A DNA stretch of 17,784 nt from JAEMQF01 sp049297615 (lineage in GTDB: Bacteria > Pseudomonadota > Gammaproteobacteria > Burkholderiales > Burkholderiaceae_C): NCBI GenBank assembly GCA_049297615.1, contig JBAQUQ010000427.1, positions 1 through 17,784 of the forward strand, in the 5' to 3' direction. The notes below the pieces were generated by a model. It searched no databases, had not been told where the DNA came from, and worked only from the letters and a program-made list of their open reading frames with translations. A program made the position numbers and the translations under genes. This document shows positions 1 through 7,000 of the stretch, piece by piece; the stretch's first letter is position 1, and each line of letters begins with the position of its first letter.

Positions 1-2
1 TG

Positions 3-536
3 ACTGCGCTGGCCGCGCGCGTCCTGGCCGACTATGGCGCGGCCGCGCTGCACAGCGGGCACGAAATGGCGCTCGCCGCAGCGGCGGGCTTCCCCTTGAA
101 GGGGCATGCCGTCCTGCTCGAACTCGCCCTGCGCAACCTGATCGACAACGCGCTCGGCCATACGCCCAAGGGCACCCTGGTGGAGGTGCAAGTCGACCCC
201 GCTGAACACTGGCTTCAGGTGTGCGACAACGGCGCGAGCGTCGGCGCGCGTGCTGCCCCTGCCGTGGCGCCCCGCCCGGCTTTGAATCTGGGCCTGGGCC
301 TGGGCCACCGCGTCGTCGAAAAAATCGCCGCCATCCACAACGCGAGCTTCGGCCCCGTCGAGCCCCCGGCAGGATTCAGCGCCTGTTACCGCCTGACATT
401 TCACAGCGCTCCAGGCGCTGCCCCCGAGGGCCGTTCGAGCGCCCAGTGGCTCGGGCGCGGCACCTCGCCACACGCCGACGAAACCGCCACCGGGCCCGTT
501 GTACGCAAGACCGGCGCGCCGAGGGCCGTCCGCTAA
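3..536 (+). CDS. Sensor histidine kinase, C-terminal ATPase part (5' end outside window)
   Basis: This is the end of a two-component sensor kinase; only about 177 residues are present and the frame is open to the left edge. The sequence LLELALRNLIDNALGHTP is a typical N box of the HATPase_c domain, with the ATP/Mg-binding Asn. A G1-like box (VCDNGASV) and a glycine-rich G2 box (LGLGLGHRVVEKIAAIH) follow, then the closing strand of the domain and a tail of about 45 low-complexity residues. The layout fits QseC/TctE-type kinases, which autophosphorylate on a His and pass the phosphate to an OmpR-type regulator. The sensor, membrane and His-box regions and the partner regulator lie upstream. The G1 box lacks the second glycine of the usual DxGxG. 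The stop TAA (534-536) is 13 nt before a tRNA gene. The signal sensed cannot be judged. Confidence 0.82.
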   Translation, partial: TALAARVLADYGAAALHSGHEMALAAAAGFPLKGHAVLLELALRNLIDNALGHTPKGTLVEVQVDPAEHWLQVCDNGASVGARAAPAVAPRPALNLGLGLGHRVVEKIAAIHNASFGPVEPPAGFSACYRLTFHSAPGAAPEGRSSAQWLGRGTSPHADETATGPVVRKTGAPRAVR

Positions 537-549
537 ACTGGCGCCCCTC

Positions 550-640
<91 letters not shown>

Positions 641-779
641 GCCCATCAGCACATCGAACTCGTCGACGAACCGCGGCTGGTCGGTCCGCGCGGCGGCTTC
701 AACGCTCATCCTGAGCGGCGCCGGGCTGGCGCGACTCGAGGTGCTGGGCCTGTAGCGCCGCGGCAGCGGGCCGCGTCGC
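641..779. other. Short non-coding gap between tRNA-Ser and the molybdenum hydroxylase operon
   Basis: No convincing gene is visible. The gap contains a 10-bp palindrome TCGTCGACGA (660-669) and a small hairpin, CGCTCA-TCC-TGAGCG (703-717). The hairpin lies beyond the stop codon of the minus-strand operon and could help end its transcript. It has no T-run on either side, so it does not look like a standard intrinsic terminator. Confidence 0.4.
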
Positions 780-1472
780 TCAGGACTCGAAGCCTGCAGC
801 GGTGCGTTGCGCCTGCGCCGCGTCTGCGCTGAGCAGGGCAATGAAGCGCCGCGCCGCGTCGCCGTCCTTGGCGTGGCTTGCCACGGCCGCGCTGTAGACC
901 GACACGAGTTCGAAGCCCGCAGGCAATGGCGCCACGAGCGCGACGCCGTCCGTGTGCAGGATTTCCGTGACCTGGGTGCAACCGATGACGCGAGCTGCCG
1001 TGGCGCGCGCCATTGCACCCATCGCCGTCGCGCCATTCGGGAAGGTCCGCAGGCGCGCGCCGATCGCCTCCCTGATGCCGAGCTTGTCCAATACCCGCGC
1101 AAAATGGATCCCCGCCGTGGCGCGCTGCGGATCCGGAAGGTAAATCTCGTCGGCGGCAAGCAGGGCCTGGCGCAGCGCGTCGCCGCCGGAGATGTCGGGA
1201 CGCGGGTCGGCAACGCGCACCGCGACACCGGTTCGCACCCCACCGAGGTCGACGGCGCTGCCGGCACGAACATGGCCCTCTCGACCGAGCTGGGCGATCA
1301 GGGCCGCGGTCAGGACGACGATGTCGGCCGGTTCACCCGCAAGCAGCTTGTCCTTCATCGTACCCACGGCGCCAAAGCTGCCCGCCAGCTCGAAACCATG
1401 CTCGGCCGCGATCGAAGTCATCAAGCCCTGCGCGGCGCCACCACTCAGAACCTGAAGGCGCAGCTTGGCCAT
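780..1472 (-). CDS. ModA-like substrate-binding protein without signal peptide
   Basis: The 230-residue product resembles the periplasmic molybdate-binding family (COG0725, PBP type II fold). It begins directly at the first beta strand (LRLQVLSGGAAQGLM) and continues with a family-like GELxxKxxxGEPADIVVLT segment (seen as GTMKDKLLAGEPADIVVLT, about residues 37-55). No signal peptide or lipobox exists. An in-frame TGA, the stop of the preceding gene, lies two codons upstream of the ATG, so the protein cannot be extended into one. It should therefore stay in the cytoplasm, and no ABC permease or ATPase gene is nearby. It is the last gene of the operon with the two hydroxylase subunits, 6 nt after the larger one. 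A role in supplying or sensing molybdate, cofactor or substrate for that enzyme is an inference. The family call is fairly safe; the ligand is unknown. Confidence 0.8.
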   Translation of the reverse strand: MAKLRLQVLSGGAAQGLMTSIAAEHGFELAGSFGAVGTMKDKLLAGEPADIVVLTAALIAQLGREGHVRAGSAVDLGGVRTGVAVRVADPRPDISGGDALRQALLAADEIYLPDPQRATAGIHFARVLDKLGIREAIGARLRTFPNGATAMGAMARATAARVIGCTQVTEILHTDGVALVAPLPAGFELVSVYSAAVASHAKDGDAARRFIALLSADAAQAQRTAAGFES

Positions 1473-1478
1473 GCCGTC

Positions 1479-3593
1479 TCAGAGCGCCAGCGCGATGATG
1501 CGCTCGGGCGTTATCGGCAGCTCGCGCACACGCAGCCCGAGCGCGGCAAAGACCGCATTGCCGATAGCGGCGGCCGTCGGACCCTGCGCTGCCTCGCCGG
1601 CTCCGACCGAAGGGCTGCCGGCCGAGCTGACGATCTCGACCTCGACGGCCGGAACTTCGGAGAACTTGAGAATGGGGTAGTGCTCCCAGGTGGTGCTGGT
1701 GATTCGAGTTCGGTCGAATGCTACCGCCTCCTTGAGGGTCCAGCTGCTCGCCTGGATCGCGCCGCCCTCGATCTGGTTGACCACGCCGTCGGGGTTGATG
1801 ACCAGGCCGACATCGACCGCCACGACGAGCCGTGTGACGCGAATCTCACGCCCCGCCTCGACCTCGGCGACCACGGCACAGTAGGCGCCGAGGTTCTTGT
1901 ACTTCGCATAGGCGACGCCGTGCCCGCGGGTCTCGCTGGGCCGCCAGCCGCGCCAGTGGGCACGCCGCGTCGCGGCCTCGATCACCGCCCGCGCCCGCGG
2001 GTCCGGCAGATGCCTGAGCCTGAACTCGACCGGGTCTTCGCCTTTGGCATGCGCGATCTCGTCGACGAACGATTCGATCGCGAAGACATTCGCGAAGGCG
2101 CCGAGCGAGCGCAGCGCCGACGTCCGGATGGGCATGTCCAGGAGTCGATGGCAGACGACCCGGCTGGCGGGGAAGTCGTACGCCGGCACCGCATTGCGTT
2201 CGGCACCGCCGGCGGGCATCGGCGGATTCACCGCGATCAACCGCTCGAAGGGGTCGGCCAGATGCGACGCTGCCAGCAGCCCCGGCGTGGCCGCGCGCCC
2301 CGGACGGCAGCCATGCCCATTGCTCCAGATTTCGTGGCGCCAGGCGAGCGGGTCGCCGGCGCCGTCCAGGTCGGCCTCGACTTCGATCGCCATGGCAGCG
2401 CCAAAGGGCGCCCAGGCCAACTCGTCCTCGCGCGACCACACCACCTTCACCGGCCGACCGGGCACGCTGCGCGCCAGCAGCGCTGCGTCGAGGGCAACGT
2501 CGTCGGCGCCGTTATGCCCGTAGCAGCCGGCGCCTTCGACATGCTGCACCCTGATGCGCTCGGCCGGCATGCGCAGCGCCATCGCCAAGTCGGTGCGCAG
2601 GTTGTAGATCCCCTGCGTGTGCGACCAAACGTCCAGTTCCATGCCATTCCAGCGGGCGACCGCCGCAGACGGCCCGAGCGAGGCATGAGCGGTGAACGGG
2701 CGAAAGAATTCAGACCGCATCGTTCGCGCCGGATGCGTCGCCACGGTGCTCGCCTTGTCGGCCACCACGTGGGTCTCAGCCGGACCGTGCTTCAACCACT
2801 GGACAAGCCCTGCGGCCTCAGGCAAGGATTGGACTTCGTGCCATGACGCGCCGGCGCGCAGACGCTCCAGCGCGCGCAACGCGACTTCCTCGCGCGTCGC
2901 GACGACGCCGACAAAGCTGCCGTCGCGAACCACTGCCGTCACGCCGGCCAGGGCCTGGGCGGGCTCTTCGTCGAGCGCCACCAGCGTCGCCGCGGGTGAT
3001 GGCGGGCGCAGCACGCGCCCGTGGCACATACCCGGCATCTCGAGATCGTGAACGAAGCGAGGGACGCCGAAGACCTTGTCGGGCAGATCGCTGCGGGGCA
3101 AGGAGCGACCGATCAGCACATGCCGGGTCGCGTCCTTGGGTGCCACGCGGCCCGTGGCGTCGCGCTCGAGCAGTCCCTGCGCAGCGAAGGCCCAGTAGTC
3201 GATGCTCCGGCCATCCGGCGCCGAGAAGGTTCCGTCGCGCACCGTCAAGGTTTGCGGCGCCACGCCCAGCGCCGCGGCCGCCGCTTCAGTGAACAAGGCG
3301 CGCGCCTCGGCGCAGACCTGGCGCAGCGCCAGGCCGCACTCCTGCACCGACAGGCTGCCCGAGGTCACCTCCTCGTTCGGGCTGCTCGGTGTCGAGGCCG
3401 GCACCATCGAGATGCGCTCGACGGCGACGTCGAGTTCGTCGGCGACGATCTGCGCCAGGGCAGTGACGATGCCCTGGCCGAGCTCGACCTTGCCGGCACG
3501 AACCTCGACGATGCCCTGCCCCGCCAGCCTCAGCCACTGCGAAAGTCGCCGGTTGTTGTACAGGCTACCCGGGAGCCTCGAGGCTGCGCTCAC
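1479..3593 (-). CDS. Xanthine-dehydrogenase-family molybdopterin-binding subunit (isoquinoline 1-oxidoreductase beta-like)
   Basis: This is the catalytic subunit of a molybdenum hydroxylase, about 704 residues, which inserts a water-derived oxygen into an N-heterocycle or aldehyde. The start is taken as GTG at 3593-3591, which overlaps the stop of the preceding gene as GTGA and has an AGGTG-like ribosome-binding site. The frame is open further upstream, but that sequence is the out-of-frame shadow of the [2Fe-2S] gene. Early residues (LPGSLYNNRRLSQWLRL, then VRAGKVELGQGI) are typical of COG1529 proteins of the IorB/NicB group. A cofactor-binding stretch GCYGHNGADDVALDAALL lies mid-protein. 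SVGAGEAAQGPTAAAIGNA near the C-terminus carries the active-site base Glu667 (GxGE). There is no Tat signal, cytochrome domain or FAD subunit gene, so the electron acceptor is unknown. The substrate cannot be told from sequence. Confidence 0.88.
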   Translation of the reverse strand: MSAASRLPGSLYNNRRLSQWLRLAGQGIVEVRAGKVELGQGIVTALAQIVADELDVAVERISMVPASTPSSPNEEVTSGSLSVQECGLALRQVCAEARALFTEAAAAALGVAPQTLTVRDGTFSAPDGRSIDYWAFAAQGLLERDATGRVAPKDATRHVLIGRSLPRSDLPDKVFGVPRFVHDLEMPGMCHGRVLRPPSPAATLVALDEEPAQALAGVTAVVRDGSFVGVVATREEVALRALERLRAGASWHEVQSLPEAAGLVQWLKHGPAETHVVADKASTVATHPARTMRSEFFRPFTAHASLGPSAAVARWNGMELDVWSHTQGIYNLRTDLAMALRMPAERIRVQHVEGAGCYGHNGADDVALDAALLARSVPGRPVKVVWSREDELAWAPFGAAMAIEVEADLDGAGDPLAWRHEIWSNGHGCRPGRAATPGLLAASHLADPFERLIAVNPPMPAGGAERNAVPAYDFPASRVVCHRLLDMPIRTSALRSLGAFANVFAIESFVDEIAHAKGEDPVEFRLRHLPDPRARAVIEAATRRAHWRGWRPSETRGHGVAYAKYKNLGAYCAVVAEVEAGREIRVTRLVVAVDVGLVINPDGVVNQIEGGAIQASSWTLKEAVAFDRTRITSTTWEHYPILKFSEVPAVEVEIVSSAGSPSVGAGEAAQGPTAAAIGNAVFAALGLRVRELPITPERIIALAL

Positions 3594-4048
3594 CGCATCA
3601 CCTGGGCAGCCTTCAGAACCGCCCGCACGACACGGTTGTGGGCACCGCATCGACACAAGTTGGCGTCGAGCGCCTGTCGCACCTCGATCGCCGTCGGCGA
3701 CGGATTCGCCGCCAGCAGCGCCGCCGCAGTGATCAGGAGGCCCGAGGTGCAGTAGCCGCACTGCGCGGCCTGCAGGTCGATGAAAGCAGTTTGCAGCGGA
3801 TGCGGCGCCTGCGGCGACCCCAGCCCCTCGACGGTAGTGATCGACTTGTCGAGCGCGGCCCACAGCGGTGTGTCGCACGAGGCGAGCGCGCGCCCGTCGA
3901 TCAGAACGCGGCAGGCGCCGCATTGGCCGCTGCCGCATCCGAACCGGACCGATTTGAGTCCGAGGTCGTTGCGCAGGACGTACATCAGTGGCACGTCGTC
4001 GGCAGCGTCGACCCGATGCTCTGACCCGTTGACACGCAGTTTCTTCAT
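3590..4048 (-). CDS. [2Fe-2S] subunit of the molybdenum hydroxylase (isoquinoline 1-oxidoreductase alpha-like)
   Basis: This 152-residue electron-transfer subunit has the two-cluster layout of the xanthine dehydrogenase family. The N-terminal plant-ferredoxin-type cluster is bound by Cys38, Cys43, Cys46 and Cys58 (CGSGQCGAC then C). The helical second domain binds a cluster through Cys97, Cys100, Cys132 and Cys134 (CGYC then CRC). All eight ligands are present and the length is normal for IorA/CoxS proteins. It passes electrons from the Mo centre of the large subunit encoded just downstream. The two genes overlap by 4 nt (GTGA), which implies translational coupling. The gene starts 36 nt after the big glycoside hydrolase gene on the same strand with no visible terminator, so read-through from that gene is possible. 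Confidence 0.93.
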   Translation of the reverse strand: MKKLRVNGSEHRVDAADDVPLMYVLRNDLGLKSVRFGCGSGQCGACRVLIDGRALASCDTPLWAALDKSITTVEGLGSPQAPHPLQTAFIDLQAAQCGYCTSGLLITAAALLAANPSPTAIEVRQALDANLCRCGAHNRVVRAVLKAAQVMR

Positions 4049-4084
4049 CGCTTGAACTGGATCATGCAGGTCGAGCCCCGCGCT

Positions 4085-7000
4085 TCAACCAGGCTGTCCC
4101 GGCGCATCAGCAGCTGCAGGGTGCGCCTGCTCGCGCCAGAACGCCGGAATGTCGACCCGGTACTTGCGTTGCACGAGGTTCGCGACCAGGCCGGTCCAGC
4201 CGCACTGGTGCATCGCGCCCAGGCCGAGGCCGGTGTCGCCGTGAAAGTACTCGGGGAACAGGAGCAGGCCCTTCCAGTGCGCGTCGCTATCGAACCGGGT
4301 GTCCGCCGGCAGGCTAGGGACGCGGCCGCTGTCGTCGTGACGGAACAGGTCCACCAGGCGTTCGGCGATCAGGGTGGCGATCTCCTTCAGGTTCAGCCTC
4401 GCGCCGCCGAGGCAGGGCACGGCGACGCTGAAGCCGTCGCCATAGTATCGGTGGTACTTCTCGATGGCCTGGACCAGGGCGTAGTTGGTCGGCATCCACA
4501 CCGGCCCGCGCCAGTTCGAGTTGCCGCCGAACAGGCCCGAGGTCGATTCGCCCGGCACGTAATCGATCAGCGCCTGGCCGACGCCTGGCAGCACGCCCAG
4601 GTCGCGACGCTCGGCATGGATGCGCGACACCGAGCGCACGCCGTGGCGCGACATGAACTCGCTTTCGGAGAGAACGCGCCGCAGGACGGACTTGAGGCGG
4701 CGCGGGTTCACCAAGGACAGCAGACGCTCGCCGCGCTGGTTCGTCTGCACCGGGCAATGGCTGACCGGGTGGCCGTCGAAGTGGCCCTGGTAATGCGCTT
4801 CGAGAACGGCGCGAAAGCGCGGCGTGCGCAGGAGCAGGCGCTCGTCGACCACCTCGACCGCAAACAGTGGGATCAGGCCGACCCAGGAGAACACGTCGAC
4901 ATGCCGGCTGCTGCCCTCGGGCGTGACGATCAGGTCCTTGAAGAACTCGTCGCGCTCGTCCCACAAGGACAGCTCGCCGTTGTGACCGGCGATCGAGTTC
5001 GCGATGCCGAGGAACTGCATATAGCACTGGATCGCGATGTCCTCGTAGTCGGAATGCAGGGCCGCGAGTTCCAGGCACATCAAGGTCATGTTGAGCGCAA
5101 AGTTCGCCATCCAGCCGGTGGCGTCGGCCTGCTTGAGCGAATAGCCCGGCGGCAGCGGCTGCGAACGGTCGTAGACCGAGATGTTGTCCAGGCCGAGGAA
5201 GCCGCCTTCGAAGACATTGTGGCCGTCGGCATCCTTGCGGTTCACCCACCAGGTGAAGTTCATCAGCAGCTTGTTCACCACGCGCTGCAGGAAGGCAGTG
5301 TCGGCCACACCGCGCTGCACACGTTCGGCGCGGAACACCTTGAGCGCGGCGCCCGCCAGCACCGGCGGATTGACGTCGCCGAAAGCCCATTCGTAGGCCG
5401 GCACCTGGCCATTGGGGTGCAGGTAATACTCCTTGAGCAACAGTTCGATCTGGTCCTTGGCGAAGTCGACGTCCACGAGCGCCAGCGCCGCACAGTGGAA
5501 GGCCAGGTCCCAGGCTGCGAACCACGGGTATTCCCATTTGTCGGGCATCGAGATCACATGCGCCGCCTTCATGTGGCGCCATTGCCGGTTGCGGCCGGTG
5601 CGGCGCGAGTCGGGCGGCGGGAACTGGTCGCCGTCGAGCCAGCGCGCCACGTCGAAGTGGAAGTACTGCTTGCTCCAGATCATGCCGGCCAGCGCCTGGC
5701 GCAGGATGCGCTTGTCCTGCTCACCGGCCTGCGGCAGCAAGGCGTCGTAGAAGGCCGTGGCCTCGGCCGCACGCTGTTCGAAGATGTTGTCGTGCGCGGC
5801 GAAGGGCGCCTCGAGATCCGCCGGCGCCAGCACCAGGTCCAGCGTCACGGTCTGGCCCGGCGCGGCCAGCACGACGTGGTGCGCGGCGAACTTGCTGCCC
5901 ATGCGCTGCGGATTCACCGCGCCGGCGTCGCCGTCGACCAGGTGACGGTGGAAGGCATCTTTCACGTAGGGCGTTGCCGACGCCTGGCCCCACAGGCGTT
6001 GCGTATTGCTTTGGTTGTCGGTGAACAGCAGTTGGGCGTCGTCGCGGCCGCAGAGCCGGTACGCGCCCAGGGTCGGGTGCTCGGCGCGCACCGCCCAGTG
6101 CGCCTGCTGCGGCTGCCCGGTGATGGCGATACGCGGTTTTTCGCCGGCTGCGTCCCACGACCAGGTGTTGCGGAACCACAGCGTCGGCAGCAGGTGCAGG
6201 GTGGCAGGCTCGGGCCCGCGGTTGCTGGCGAGGATGCGGATGTGGATCTCCTGCGCAGAGGCCTTGGCGTAATGCAGCTCGACGTCCCAATAGCGGCTCT
6301 CGTTGAACACGCCACTGTCCAGCAGGGTGAAAGGAGGGTCCTGGCGCGAGCGGCGCGCGTTCTCGGCGACCAGTTGCGCATAGGGGTAGGCCGCCTGCGG
6401 GTACTTGTACAAGTAACGCAGCTGGCTGTGGCTGGGCGTTGCGTCGAGGTAGAAGTAGCACTCCTTGACGTCCTCGCCGTGGTTGCCCTGATTGCCGGTC
6501 AGCCCGAAAGCGCGCTCCTTCAGGATCGGATCACGGCCGTTCCACAGGGCGAGCGCGAAGCACAGGCGCTGCGCCTCGTCGCTGAGGCCGCCCAGGCCGT
6601 CCTCGTTCCAGCGATAGGCGCGCGAGCGGGCTTGGTCGTGGTCGAAGTATTCCCAGGCGTTGCCGTGTTCGCTGTAGTCCTCGCGCACCGTGCCCCAGGC
6701 ACGTTCGGCCAGGTACGGCCCCCACAGGCGCCAATCCTCAGTGCCCAGACGTTGGGCTTCGAGGCGCTGCCGTTCGGCGTCGAGGGCTGGTTTCATGGGA
6801 GGCTCCGTGGGGGGTTCGTCTGCCGCGCTTGACGCGTCAAGGGCCCGTTTTCTTTCACATTCGAGTCGCACCCAGGCTTGTAGCGTACAGGCCACCGACC
6901 AGGCCTGGGCCGGGCAGCCGCGCGGCGTGTGCGGCGCGGCGCCGTCGAAGATCTCGCTGACCGTGCCCAGGCCGGCTTCGTGCAGGTGCGTTTTCAGCCC

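Noticed and set aside
807..2846. Long plus-strand open frame of about 680 codons
   Set aside because: It is antisense to the ModA-like and molybdopterin-subunit genes, which have clear family motifs. Its composition (Arg/Gly/Asp-rich, no motif) is that of a GC-rich shadow frame.
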